In this document: piece by piece, positions 20,358-31,773 of the stretch
Position numbering within the stretch: position 1 is the stretch's first letter
Layout of the letters: each line of letters opens with the position of its first letter
Position numbers and translations under genes: made by a program
Source of the DNA: Phycomyces nitens
Lineage: Eukaryota > Mucoromycota > Mucoromycetes > Mucorales > Phycomycetaceae
Assembly: GCA_022702545.1 (NCBI GenBank)
Contig: JAHRBC010000007.1
Coordinates: 2,790,001 to 2,854,000, forward strand
Length of the DNA: 64,000 nucleotides
Direction: 5' to 3'
Notes under the pieces: generated by a model
What the model saw: only the letters and a program-made list of their open reading frames with translations
Databases searched by the model: none
Told to the model about the DNA's origin: nothing

Positions 20358-21545
20358 TTAATCTTCAGAAGATTCTTCATTATTATCATATATGAATTCA
20401 AAGTCTGTAAATATAGCAGTAGACTCTATATTTCCAAAAGAAACTTCTTTTAAGGTTTTAAGCAAACCTTCCCAAAGTTTGCCCTCATATTTTCTTCTCC
20501 AAATGAATTCCATGAGTAACCAAGGCATCATCTTCTTTGTTCTCAATCTGGGAGAACAATTCATCTTGATCCCATTCCAGAGACCTATAAAATAATTATT
20601 AAATATATATCATTATTATATCTTAATAGTTTACCTTCAATTGTATTGGTATGAACACCATCACTTGTCACATACTCAACACTGTGATTAACAGTTTTAT
20701 GAGTATAATTACTGTTAATCACTGATTCCAGTCCTCCATATGCAGCCCAGCAATCAGTATAAATAATACTTTCTGGTCTGACATACTTCTTTATGATTTG
20801 AAGGAGAGTTTCAGTATCTCTCTGGGGGACTGTCACCAAAAATGTCTTTCTGTCTGCTGTTCTCTCAATCCCCCCAAGAACCCAAACACCTTCAACACGG
20901 TGGCCTCTGTGATATTTTCTCTTGCCAAACTTGCTTTCATCAATTTCAACAATGATAGGATTACCATTGCTGTCTAATCCACCTATTTTTTATATTAGTA
21001 TATAGATCATATATAAATAAATAATTATATTACTTACCAATTTGAATGTCTTCATTCATTAGATCCATTTGAATCAGCTGATGGATTCCAGAAATCAGAT
21101 TTCTGGTACTTTCTGGAGAACACCCAAGCATGCTACTGATTGTCATTCTTGGGATCTTGTTTAACCAGTAGAACATGCCTTCCAGGACCAGATTTACAGG
21201 AAGATGTCTCTTGGCAAAGAAAGAATCCATTCTTTCTGTTTTTCTCTCTCTTCTGCAGCACTGTTGTCCTTGGATGTTTGTACCACTGCATCTGTAGCTG
21301 AATCCTCTATCTCTTTCAAAGATATATCCCATGGGGCTTCCACCAGAACAAGTAAAAATTGGGTGATTTCTTGGATAATACACCCCCATAGCAATTAAAT
21401 ATCTATTAATTTTTTAAATTAATAAAATATATTTAATATATAATTATACTTACTGCTTAGTAGATTCAATATCAATTGTAGTCATTGTGATCCATCTTGT
21501 AGTTGGCAGTGAAGGGAAAGAAAGGTCTTGAGTAGTGATTGACAT
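20358..21545 (-). CDS. Merlin-type transposase, four exons, intact, 343 aa
   Basis: Transposase of the IS1595/ISXO2-related Merlin group. Exons are 21545-21454, 21402-21038, 20982-20635 and 20584-20358 (92, 365, 348 and 227 nt), with GT-AG introns and one open frame of 344 codons including stop. The N-terminal part has Cys residues of a zinc-ribbon kind (FTCSGG, YRCSG, QQCC). The catalytic domain has VEIDESKFGKRK (first Asp), IIYTDCWAAYGG (second Asp) and HTNTIEG|LWNGIK (Glu, the motif spanning the last intron). R1 lies downstream of the stop, so the coding region is untouched and potentially functional. Confidence 0.9.
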
Positions 21546-22136
21546 AATTATAAAAAGATGAACTTGTAGAAAGAAAAGTAAAGAAGAATAGTAAAAATTA
21601 GATCTCTATTTATTAATTTATCTAAAAAACCAGTTATATAAAAAATTAAATTTTTGTGACTCCTCTATACCAGTCACTGTTTTATGACTCATTTATATTG
21701 GCCGCTGTTTTATGACTCATTTATACCAGTTGCTATATTATAACTCATTTATATTAATTAATATATGACTTATTTTAATATAATTATATTTATATATATT
21801 TTTATAAATATCACATTGATATAATTCATAAGCTATCTACTATATATAAAAACATTTTGAAGTATTTCATTGTGACGCCTATTTTATGACGAGTCTTTTG
21901 ACTATATATACATTACTCTAAGCCAAATATTGCAAAAGATATTTATATATTTAATATATTTTTTTAAAATTTTAAAACTATTATAAGTTGACTAAAAATT
22001 AAGCTGTCACAGCCAAATTTATATGAGCGGAACTATTTTTTTTATACTTTTTAACTTTTGTAATGTCTATAATCAAAATCAAAAAACGCGGAGTTTAAAT
22101 CTGACCTTTAAAACCCCATCAACCTTTAGAGATCCG
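21546..22136. other. Merlin right arm
   Basis: Upstream region of the Merlin transposase plus the right inverted repeat. It contains four short degenerate repeats of TATGACTCATTTATA type between about 21655 and 21775, possibly promoter or transposase-binding repeats. No gene seen. Confidence 0.55.
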
Positions 22137-22623
22137 CTGGGAGTATAAATGATATACTCCCGTTGCTCATCATCAGACTCAATGTCGGACAACATCTCTT
22201 TGTCCAAGAGATCCTCGACGGTCTCTCCATACTTGGACTCTAAGTTTGCCTTGTCTGCCAAATGCAGCCTCTTGTAGGCTTCGAGGATCTATTTCAAAAT
22301 CAAGTATTAGAAGTATGAAAACAAATATTATATTATACTAACTCTTGTTTTTCTCGTACGTCTACGAGAAGACTGGTTTCGCTTAGCTAACTTTTCTGGC
22401 AAGGTGTTAGCTCTGTTTAGCTTGTACGAGATGTGCCGTCTTGTTTTTTCCTCTATGACTGCAGACGCAAGAGGCTGTCCTTCGGGCTGTTGATGGATAT
22501 ACATCCGGACCTTGTCTGCAATAGGCCGGTTGGACGAAGAGAGCGCCCCCTCATTCATTGTCAATGGTGTAGACACCAAGACATTCCTTGTCTCTGATCG
22601 TATGAGGCGCTATATGATATAGG

Positions 22624-23150
22624 CACTGGAAAAATGGGTCTGAATACTCATGTGTAAAAGTGCGGTTACTAAGGGGTAAAATTAAGATTTATTAGATACG
22701 CTGTATGGGTTTCTGTATGTGCCAAAGCCAAGTTTTACACAATGAGTTATGACCTGGTTTCTGCATGAGTATTTACTTCATGGGCTGACCAAGTGGGGGT
22801 TGTTAGTATGAGCGGGTCATTAATTTGACCTGATGTACAGAATAAAAGTCTATTTGAAACCAAGTTTCGTTGTTGTACACTCTTTATATAAGAGGAAAGT
22901 TGAAAGCAAAAGAACCTCTTGACATGATTAAAATCCGATTATACTCAGGTGGATTGAAGGCTTTCTTAATTTTTAACCAATATTTGAAGGCTATTACTGT
23001 GTAATCAAGCATTGAATGCTCCCCCATTATTTTATATCCCGTACTTATTAGGTTGTTTATGGTTTATATTTGTGTTTATTGGAAAGAATAGAATGGTTCT
23101 ATACACGAGTTCTAATACTATTACTGTCTATCCTTGCCGCTTCTACCGGC
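22624..23150. other. E4 left (B-side) terminal region
   Basis: Terminal repeat and about 500 bp without a supported gene, downstream of the gene C-like exons (which read leftward). Confidence 0.5.
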
Positions 23151-24132
23151 CTACTTGATACTACTTGGATCGGGTGCTTCTCTACTGAACAATACCTGAA
23201 AATAAGGTCCAACGGCGATTTGGGTGGTTGCGGTAGTGTTCTGATATAATAAAAGTTATATTAGTGACATATATTCAAAAGTGCGGGTGCTATTCAAGAT
23301 GCGAGGTATATTATACTTACATTGTAAGGGATGGACAAGAATGGACAAAGAGGGGCTGAGTTGTGCGGCATGGCATCTTGTATGATTAGGTTGACTAGAG
23401 ATGGGGTAAAATAAATTATTACAGGTGAATTGAGTGATAAAATAATTAATTTACATACCAGAAGCAGAGTTGGCGATTATAGTAGAGGGATGGTATATGG
23501 CGGCCAACAATAGCTTCTTATTAAGAGTATAAAAAATTATTAGTAAATAGCCAGAATAATATTTTGAAAAGCACAAAGACCAAGAAACGGCATTACCATT
23601 ATGATAACCAGTCGTAGATGATGAGGGAGGCAGATGAGGTAGACAGTGATGGCGGCGGCCTATTGTAGAATAAGAAACGTTAGAAAAGAAAATTATTATT
23701 TTTTTGACACAAAAAGATTTTTTTTTACCATAGCACCAATGACGATACCATATAATAGACCATGCCAGTAGAGGAGGTCTATAAGATCAAAAGAGATAGT
23801 CAGAATAAATATATAAAAAAGTATAAAAGCTAAAAGACAGCATTACCATTATGATGACAGTTGTAGATGATAGAAGACGCAGATGGGGTATAGGGTGATT
23901 GATGGCGGCGGCCTATAGGAGAATAAGAAGCATTAGAGAAAAAAGTTTGACACAAAAATATTTTTTTACACTGGGACTGATGACGTTATCATATAATAGG
24001 CTATGAAAGTGGAAGAGGTCTATAAAATAGAAAGAGAGAATCAGAATAATTTGCAAGATGGCACCGGCACATTTAACTGACCATGATTAGTTTGGAGGAG
24101 CAATGCAGGCAGGATGTATTGGAATGAGTGCG
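23151..24132 (-). pseudogene. E4 gene C-like exons, probably broken
   Basis: Counterpart of gene C, recognised by position, splice borders and protein motifs. The 74-nt exon 23394-23321 has the same length as exon 5 elsewhere and shares the NS.PLC..L.I..N pattern. The 90-nt last exon 23240-23151 shares NT.A, G.Y and SS before its stop. Exon 23912-23847 shares TPSASSII and C.H. That exon plus its flanks is tandemly duplicated (second copy 23659-23597). The expected ATG near 24132 reads ACG, and the acceptor of the fourth exon is out of phase by my reading, so this copy is probably non-functional. Confidence 0.5.
23587..24020. repeat. Tandem duplication of about 246 bp in E4
   Basis: Two diverged head-to-tail units begin at about 23587 and 23836 (both ACGGCATTACCATTATGAT-like). 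Each contains a gene C-like exon with its GTAATG donor and a GTCTATAAnAT block. Confidence 0.75.
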
Positions 24133-24555
24133 TGTTTATAAAGAAGCCGCCAATTTTTTAGTCTAAAGAGGTGTAAAAAAAGAAAGAGAAAATAGGCGCG
24201 GATATAAGGAAACAAGAGAAAGGAAAAAAGGCTAAAAAGAAAAAAATACAAGGATATATAATTTGAAACAGAGACAGAATAGGTGTAATGGATAGAGTCC
24301 AAAAGCAATAATGGTGCCGTTCATTAATGTGTACAAGAAGTCTTTTTGGATTTATAAATAAAGCTGTCTTTACTAATATATAATCTGTATTTTATATTAT
24401 TAAATCCTTTTGACCAACTTGTTCACTCTTCCCACTCAAATCCAATTTTTCTATCTATCTGTCTCTTGTGCGTTTTAAGTAAAAGATATGTTTAAACTTA
24501 AAGTAGTAAACGAGTATTAAATATTGTGTATTTTTGATATAATTTATAATAGAAA

Positions 24556-25670
24556 ATGTCAAACCAAAGAAGGAATATTGCTCCACGACCTGCTGACGAC
24601 GATGTCAATATGCAGACGGTCATCACAAATCTCCAAGAGGATCTTGCCTCAATTAGAGGCGACATGACCACGATGAACAGAAGAATGGGGACTCTTATTG
24701 AGTCCAACCTCACTGTCATTGCTGCCACAAGTATTGTGGCTCCAGTACCTGTTCTTGCCTCTGTTGCTGCCCCAACTGCCGAGGCCACAAATGAATCGAT
24801 GTCTGATGCAAAGAAACGTGTGTTTGTAGGTGTCACCAGATATAATATCCTATCAACTAAATTCTTATTTTGATCAAACAGAAAGATATTCGTGAATATT
24901 TGTGGCAGCCAAAGTTGAGGTCAAGGGCGTTGGTTGACATCCAGGCAAATAACAACAAGCCAAGGTGGGATGTCCATACTCACTTTGACGAGAGTCCCAA
25001 CAAGGAGCTGGTAGAACGTCTACTGGCTTACCTTGGGCCAAATTTTGTTGGCTCGCCCTTGAGAAGAAGTGACATTCGAGAGAAAGTCTACAGAAACTTC
25101 TGTAGCCGTCGTCAGGAGCAGAGAAAGTCTTCTGAGAAGAAGGCAGTCTCCAACGCTCGTTCGAGAAGGGCAAACCGTGAAAAAGATGTAGGTTGTATAC
25201 TATTCAAACTAGAGACAAATATTAATGAATACATGTTGGATATTTGTTAGCATTTCGAACGTCGCATGACTGCCTTTCTCAAACATAAGGAGGCCATTGA
25301 GCAGGCAATGGGGCAAGTTTGTTCTGGTCTGCTTCAGAAAGAAGCAATGTCTGAAGGAGAATCAGACAACGATACTTCAAAGACTCTTGGCAAGCGTCGG
25401 GTCTCCGTTTATCGCCCAAGCTGGAGAAGCGATGAGGTAAATTATTCTGTAAACAATATATAATAATATATTTATTAAGATATTATTTTTGAAATATTAA
25501 CAAATGCTATTTAGTTCAACCGGTTTATTGAAATCGTTGACTCATTCGTTTCTCTTGACTTGGGGATGAATGCTCATCAGATGCTGTCAAGAGATCTCAA
25601 AGGAGTCAGAGACTTAGCAGTCCCTGGTGACTTGGCCGCCCGTCTGCCTCCTTGGGTCATAAGAAATTAA
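24556..25670 (+). CDS. E4 gene B, four exons, intact, 305 aa
   Basis: Function unknown. Exons are 24556-24825, 24882-25187, 25251-25436 and 25515-25670 (270, 306, 186 and 156 nt), all phase 0. Exon 2 and 3 lengths equal those in E1, E2 and E6-E8. The product starts MSNQRRNIAPRP and has a short coiled-coil-like part (ITNLQEDLASIRGDM). The NNNKPRWDVHTHF block, Arg-rich ARSRRANRE and the acidic GESDNDTSK motif follow. The donor of exon 1 is GTAGGT. No lesion is seen although gene A next to it carries a frameshift. Confidence 0.85.
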
Positions 25671-25802
25671 ATAAAAAATAAATAAAAAACAATTGTTTTA
25701 TTTTACTCTTGCTTACGTATTTAATCCCAAAGACATGTTTAAAGGCAATGAATGTTTTGTTTTGTTCTTTTTAAAAGAAACAAGTATTTATTTATTAATG
25801 CT

Positions 25803-28800
25803 TTAAGCATACATCTTTTTTGGTAAAGGAATGACCAGCATCTTCACATTAACACCAGACACCAGCTCAGCAGTCGCGACTTCCAAAAGAATACGATGTA
25901 CTGGCAATATACAATGATAATCATCTGGAGAGAAACTTGGCGAGCAGACCTCAACTCCTTCGTATTCACGTGTTCTACTTGGCATGTTGATGAGCCATCT
26001 CACGAAAGCAAAGACATGAGTGGAATTATTTCCGATTGATGAACAACTGAGCTTGTGGAGGAACAAGTACTGAATTTGTCCTGTGTATGCTCGTGGAGGA
26101 TCACCAACTCTACCCAGGAATAGTGCTTGAATGAATGACCCACGGTCTACGGAACCATTTTTGCCTTTATACGTCTGGCCGAGAAGATTGATAGATTTTA
26201 TCTTTGTGATATGATTATCAACAAAGATACCTGAAGACGTTGCCTGATGATAATGCTGAAGACTTGGTATACCATACGATAGCCGATAGTACTCCAACAA
26301 CTGGAGATAATCTGTATCATCCATTACAGATGGCTTTCTCACCAAGAGAGGGAAGGCAGAGAGAGGAAGGGGCTCATTTCCCTTTATCGGAAATTCAGGC
26401 TTTAAAGATGCACGCACAAATAGCTGAAGTATAAATGGCGTGTGTGAAAGAGGGGCAGAGGAGGAGGTGGCAGTTGTGGATGATGATGTGAGTTTTGACA
26501 GAAGAGGACGGAAAGAAGCTTGGTTCGGACAGGAGAGCATTTTTTGTATGTAGTCGCCCTTGTACATGTCTTCAACAAAAGTCTTCATGAATGTGGACTC
26601 AAATCCATCTCTTCTGTTGGTGTCGATCTTCTTCAACAGGCCATTGTACCTCTCGAACCCAAACAGCCAATAACCATACACAGGTCCAAAATCACGAATG
26701 GTTTCGCGAAGATGGATGTGCAGGTGCATGTTGCAGGTGAGAGTGGGAGCAGGATACAATTCTTCGCATTTCTGACAGAATCTTTCCAAATGGGCATGGG
26801 CGTCGTCAAGGTCATCAAACGTGATTGTTGGTGTTGCAAGGAGACGGCAAGCATCAACAAAGTCGATCCAATTCTTGAACTTATCCAGAGGAAGAACGTC
26901 TCTGAGCAGCACAGGAGAATACACCAACACCCAGGATTTCCATTCATCAGCCTTCATATATGGAAATCCTCTACTGATCTTCGTCTTCAAAATGGTGTAG
27001 TCAGTTGGCACCACCATTGATTCGGCCATTACTTGCATAGAAGCCAGCTTCCTATCCGTGATTAGACCACTAGTAGTCCACGTCTCGACCATCCTCTTGG
27101 CTGTACCCAAGAATAGGTTATGCATGGGATCAATGATCGTTCCACGTACTAGATCAAAGTATCCAAGGCGATGGAGTTGCGACCATCGAACACCATTTTC
27201 GACCTCCAACTCATGCCTTTCTGAGGGCGTACTTGCACTCTTCCACACCTCAGCATGCAAACGGTTCTCCACACCACGACGACGACGCCACCCAGACTCA
27301 TTGAACCCACGGAAGTCCACACTGCTTGTCCCAGGAAGACGAGAAAATTTGCGACAACACTTGTAACAGGCGTTTGTGCTGTTATGGGACGTGAATCCAC
27401 TTGTCTTTCTGGCTGCAGGGATGTCACATGCTACCATGAACAAAGCTGCATGGACGGTTGCTCCAGAAATGCATTCAAAGGTTGGGATAGTCATTCCCAC
27501 GTACAGTTGTTCCAACTCATCAACCAAAGGCTTGAGATAATGGTTAATCTCTTCGGACTTTGGCTCCTTTGGCCCAGGCATGAGTCCAACAAGGATAGTG
27601 TTCTCTGCCTTAAACCGCTCCTCACGAGGCAAGTTGTTAACCACCAAGTAAATGGCCCCACAAGAGTATGTGACCCTGTCAAAGGGCTGGAACCAATCAA
27701 TGTTCAACGTCAACATCAAAGAACGAGGATGGGCAACAAAAGATTCACCACTGATGTCTTTCAACTCCTTCCACATAACACCGTCAAAGATGTCGCACAT
27801 TATATCCATGATCTTGAGCTCCTGATTCCAGTGTTGAATGCTTGCTTCAAAATCAGGGCGAAGGAAAAGAATTTTCAAGGCATGCTTCAATGACTGGTAT
27901 TGGAACACGCGCTTGGGAACCAATGCTCCAGACGATGTAACCTTGGTCAACTTGCAGTTGCAGGTCAGACGTGCACCAACTTTCGTGAAAACACAGTGAG
28001 GGGGACAGACTGGTTTTCTTCATAAACTGCGTGGCAATCAGGACAGGCTACGAATCTCCTGATACCGTTGGAAATCGCAGAATATCCTGTCATTCTTTGC
28101 AGACCAAGAAGACTGGATGGGAGCTGGAAATCCTGCTCGTAAATCGTCAAGAGTGTGTTGATGAACTCGATCAAGACAACAGCACCCTTGTTGACCACAT
28201 AGCGGGATGCAAAGAGGACAACAAAAACGGCAATAAACCTGTGCACAGGATTTTCAGGCATATTGGGGGTTGGGAAAGGGTCTATTTTAAAATCGAAAAA
28301 ATTAATATTCAATTCTTTTCAGGCTTTTTTCTTTGCTGCTTTCTCTTTGCTTTTGGCTATGCAACACGCACCTTCACTGTCGAATTCCTCAACCTCGATC
28401 TCAACTTCATCTTCGCCTTCATCTTCTTCATCATCGCTTTCGTCATCACGTTCGCCATCGGCATTGGCCTCATTAGCAACTGAATCGCCCTCATCCAGCA
28501 TTACATCGGCATCCCAAAAGGTGAGTTGGTCTGACCGTCCAATACATCCGAGGGTCCAGACTGTTGAGTAGAAATGACCGCTTATAGAATATAATAGTTT
28601 CTTAGTCTCTACTTTTTTCAAATAAACTTTTCTTACATTGAATATCAATATCCATGTCTGCTTGAGTGTCTGTGTTTCATACCGCCGAAATTATTATACA
28701 ATACATAAAAATAAACACTGAAATTATCATACCAATCTCATTTGAGTTGCTCTGTTCAATTCTTGCTCTCTTGCTATGACGCTGAGCAGTTCGGCTTGCT

Positions 28801-28880
28801 ACCAATGTGTAGCCTTGGCCATTGTTGTTGCATCTATTGCAATAGCACTTGGTGTTGTAAAAAGTATTTGAAGATGACAT
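25803..28880 (-). pseudogene. E4 gene A: Tnp2-type transposase with a single frameshift
   Basis: Exons are 28880-28733, 28669-28637, 28560-28372 and 28281-25803. The protein has CYCNRC in exon 1, an acidic exon 3 (ESDDEEDEGEDE), then MPENPVHR, CPDCHAVYEE, LNIDWFQPFDR, MPGPKEP, CDIPAARKTSGF, CYKC, DPMHNLFLGTAKRM, NMHLHIHLRET and FGFERYNG. The only lesion is a 1-base loss in a run of C (about 28002-28006), which ends the first part at 27965; the remaining 715 codons are open to the stop at 25803. A homopolymer change like this could also be a sequencing error, in which case the transposase would be intact. Confidence 0.88.
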
Positions 28881-29124
28881 TGTGTTTGTGTTTATAATGT
28901 TAAAACAAAAAGGAAACGAGTGTTACATATACTTTATTTATTAATATTTTATAGTGGTAAAAAAGCAACGTTGTTTTATTCTTTTTAATCAAGCCAATGG
29001 GGTCAAGCAAAAGAACGTTTCTAATCAGAACACAAAAAAAGGTGTTGAGCTGCAAATTTGCCCTAATTTTCCTCAGGTAGACAGCTTTGCTCACACATGA
29101 GTATTCAGACCCATTTTTCCAGTG

Positions 29125-29764
29125 AGGGTAAGTAATTCATCGATATAAAATTAATATTTATATATAGATATCCTACCGAGACCGATGGAAGTCGATACTT
29201 CATATACATCTGTGGTGGTGGAGCTTGATGGGGGGAAACTTGGCTACTGTTGCCATTCGAGTTCTTGAGGGATTCCATCCCTTGATGGACCTGCTGCAAC
29301 AGGACATGCGACTCATTCAGTCTTGTCTGAAGAGCCGACAGGTTTGACAACACTGCGCCGTCCTGTTCAGCGTTGTTGCTTGGAGCAGGAAGGATCGTCT
29401 GCATCACGGTTCCTGCTGGTCTAGTGCCACTAGTCTTACCAATCGACTTCTTGGTAGTCAACTTGTAGGTCTTTTTAGAGCTTGATGATATAAATTGAGA
29501 CATTGAATACTAGAAAAATATATTAAAGTGTGAGGTTCGTTGATTATGAATATCTATTTTCCAATAGATTTTGAAATATTCCGTAAATAATACATACATG
29601 AGAAAGTAATTAAAAGTAATTGAAAAGTATACTTCTTTCTAAAGAGGTTTTATAGTATTTTGATCTTTGCTTACATTATGCTGTCAGGTATACTTAGTAA
29701 TCTGCTTCAACTGGCTAATCCATTTAATTTGCTTGCACTGACTAATCCATTTGTAATATTTGGG
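29125..29764 (+). repeat. 1,124-bp direct repeat, copy 2, right part
   Basis: Right part of duplicate copy 2 (left part 22137-22623). It begins with the AGG target duplication of E4 and ends at TTTGGG, after which sequence unique to this side follows. Confidence 0.85.
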
Positions 29765-29914
29765 CTCTGTTTCAAAAATACAAATCGTTTTATTAAGTGG
29801 GCTTATTAGTTCCACGTCACATTCGGGACACTCAATATCGCCGTTGATCTCTATTGGATTTTTGCTTTCAACCTTTGTTCTTTTCTTTTCTTTTCCTTTC
29901 CTTTACTTTTTGGC
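29765..29914. promoter_or_regulatory. E3 region before gene C-like exons
   Basis: Sequence beyond the duplicated segment, with a pyrimidine-rich tract (about 29876-29910) like that preceding gene C in other elements. Confidence 0.4.
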
Positions 29915-30523
29915 ATGGTAAGCATCATTCTCTTTTAAATTTTTTTTTACTCATCATGACTTTATATTTGTCCAGATATTCTTTTCTATATCCATACAAG
30001 GGCTGCTGGTTTATGTCAATAACTCTGGTATACTGGTAATGTTCTTTTTTATTATCCCATTCAGTTTCCACAAGCTCATTGCTCTGCTTAGTAATTCACG
30101 GCCTTCCATTACAAACAAATACAGAGGAGCACTTTGCTATATATTATGGTATGATGACACTCCTTTATACACTAGACATGCTTTATTAACATTCGTTCCA
30201 TTCATTAGAATTTTTCGGTCATCTGGTATGTGCCGATTCCATGTCATCTGGTCAGTAATTGTGTCCGTTATACTCATTACCAAGTAAGTATACAACCTTT
30301 CAGCCCTTATATCACTTTACTAATCTATTATCTAATAGATGTAATTGAAATATTCTTCATCTGGTCGGCCATTGCGCCCATTGCGCCCATTACACTGATG
30401 ACCAAGTAAGTATATAACCACTCAACGTTTATATTATTTTCCTGACATATTCTTAATAGATATTACCGAAATTTTCTATACCATTTATCAAAGTATTCAA
30501 GTTTTCTCGATATAAATACCAAT
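29915..30523 (+). other. E3 gene C-like spliced region (candidate)
   Basis: This is the position of gene C in E3. The series of splice-like borders is clear. ATG|GTAAGC at 29915 is followed by acceptor TTTGTCCAG at 29975 and a 60-nt exon (29976-30035) beginning ATATTCTTTTC, whose start would encode a hydrophobic N-terminus. Further borders are acceptor TCTAATAG with exon 30339-30405 ending in GTAAGT, and acceptor TCTTAATAG with exon 30460-30523 ending AAT|GTAAGTA (compare exon 5 of gene C). I could not join all exons into one certain frame, so coding is unproven. Confidence 0.35.
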
Positions 30524-31210
30524 GTAAGTATTGTTGTTCCATTCAAATTATTTTACAGTCTGCTAAAATACACCCTTGAAAATTATCTAGCCACCCTCTT
30601 TTTTTTTCAAAAGAAAACAAACACCCACGTAAGCAGTGCCGCAGCAAGTAACAAAGAAAGGTAGGGGGTCTAGTAGACCAGGGTAACCCATATATTCTCT
30701 GGATGAGTAATAGAATACCCATCCAATTGAGAAAAGGGCAAGGCTAGCATATTAGGCAATAAAAGTAGGAGTGAGTAGAGATGAGAACGAATAGAAATCA
30801 TTAGGAAAACTTTTTTTATCCAATAAAAACTATTATAAACTATATCTTTGGCCTGTATCTGCCATGAATTCATACCAAATTCATACTGAATCCTATGAGG
30901 ACACGGCTTTAATATTGAAGAGAGCAACCTATATAAAGTAATTTAAAGAACTGAATCCTTTGGGGCTAGAAAATATGGGACGAAAAAAAAAGAAACCCCC
31001 CAATTTTCGTGACAAAAAAAAGCACAAAAAAAATAACCCACCTTTTGCTTTTTGCGCTTTGACGTTTCAGTATACTGATTGGAATCATTCAGACAACGAA
31101 TCCTAAAAATTTAATATTAAAAAATTTGGCAAATATTATATCAAATCTTTATCATTCAGTCAAGAATTTTATAAATATCAGTATACTAAAATGGCCCTTC
31201 TTTTGCAGTG
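30524..31210. other. E3 right terminal region
   Basis: About 690 bp with no supported gene, ending in CCCTTCTTTTGCAGTG, the inverted E3 terminus. It includes A-rich stretches near 30990-31035. Confidence 0.5.
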
Positions 31211-31773
31211 TATAGGATTGATATAAAGAAAAGTGGTTCAGGAACATAGTTTATTTTGCTTGTTTTATAGTTCAGGAACCATTTACATTACGTACATGCC
31301 GTTATTATAAATATTAACAAATTCACTTAATGATTGTATTTGGAAATTGACATTATTTCATTTTAAATATATGACTATATACCAAGTAGTTGTTTTGTAT
31401 ATACATCTTTTAATAATATGATATCATGTCTATTTCTCCAACTCTTCATTAACCAAAGTACATCGTCATTAAAATATACTTTAACTAAATATATATTTCA
31501 AGTAGTCTCAGCTGCACACTCTTGCCCATATTTGATAATTTATTTTCAACATCCCCAAGAATATTAATTTTGCAACCTTCAAAAGACAGAGAAAATATTG
31601 TAGTTGAATAATCAACAAAAATAAAGACATATTCTAATGTCCATCCAATAGAACTACCAAATATTCTTAACGCTGTCTAAAGTGAGCAATCAAGAAAAGG
31701 GCTAATCCAAGACCTATACTGCCCTCGTTTCAATTGATGTATTCAGAGTTGAAATCGGGTATTTTTTGCAGTG
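31211..31773. mobile_element. Right end of another CACTA-like element, inserted in R2
   Basis: 563 bp without a gene, ending TATTTTTTGCAGTG at 31773, after which Ty3/Gypsy pol sequence starts mid-frame. It therefore represents the terminus of an element inserted in R2. It may be the far end of E2, but nothing matches the expected E2 continuation apart from a short CACTCTTGCCCAT, so identity is open. Confidence 0.5.

Larger units (their letters stand above)
14555..22136 (-). mobile_element. Merlin-type (IS1016-like) DNA transposon, carrying R1
   Basis: Inverted ends pair imperfectly. The left reads ...GAAGGTTGCCGGGGTTTT then AGATTTAA; the right, read inward, has AAAGGTTGATGGGGTTTT then AGATTTAA. 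The transposase gene is on the minus strand near the right. Without R1 the element is about 2.3 kb. No 8-9 bp target duplication is found; instead a 1,124-bp direct repeat of E3 flanks it. The exact outer base of each end is uncertain by a few bases. Confidence 0.75.
22624..29124 (-). mobile_element. E4: CACTA-like element, 6,501 bp, AGG target duplication
   Basis: Inverted ends match perfectly for about 31 bp: CACTGGAAAAATGGGTCTGA then ATACTCATGTGT at 22624, and the same inverted, ending at 29124. It is flanked by AGG at 22621-22623 and 29125-29127; the uninterrupted copy of this site (13916-13918) has AGG once. Gene A is on the minus strand, gene B on plus, gene C-like exons on minus. Only one frameshift is seen in gene A. 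Confidence 0.95.
22137..29764 (-). pseudogene. E3 gene B second, partial copy, split by E4
   Basis: This is copy 2 of the 1,124-bp duplicated segment. It holds exon 1 (29503-29177), exon 2 (22609-22343) and most of exon 3 (22288-22137); the end of exon 3 and exon 4 are absent, cut at the Merlin junction. E4 is inserted in intron 1. Remaining frames are open, but without the C-terminus and with 6.5 kb in intron 1 it is unlikely to give a normal product. Confidence 0.85.
8928..31210 (+). mobile_element. E3: CACTA-like element with Merlin and E4 nested inside
   Basis: The left end is CACTGCAAAAGAAGGG at 8928; the same 16 bases appear inverted at the right end, 31195-31210. Subtracting Merlin (about 7.58 kb with R1), E4 (about 6.5 kb) and a 1,124-bp internal duplication leaves about 7.1 kb, a normal element length. 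Gene order is A (plus), B (minus), then a gene C-like spliced region. The flanking trinucleotides are TCT and TAT, and the right flank is not E2-like, so a later rearrangement or a different partner end cannot be excluded. Confidence 0.68.

Noticed and set aside
26240..27893. Long open frames opposite to E4 gene A
   Set aside because: They are antisense shadows of the transposase; they lack splice logic and conservation as proteins.
30670..30927. Minus-strand small frame in the E3 right region
   Set aside because: No homologous frame in other elements, no splice or start support; probably chance.
8925..31213. A perfect 3-bp target duplication for E3
   Set aside because: The flanking bases are TCT and TAT and the right flank is not E2 sequence, so I do not claim a duplication.
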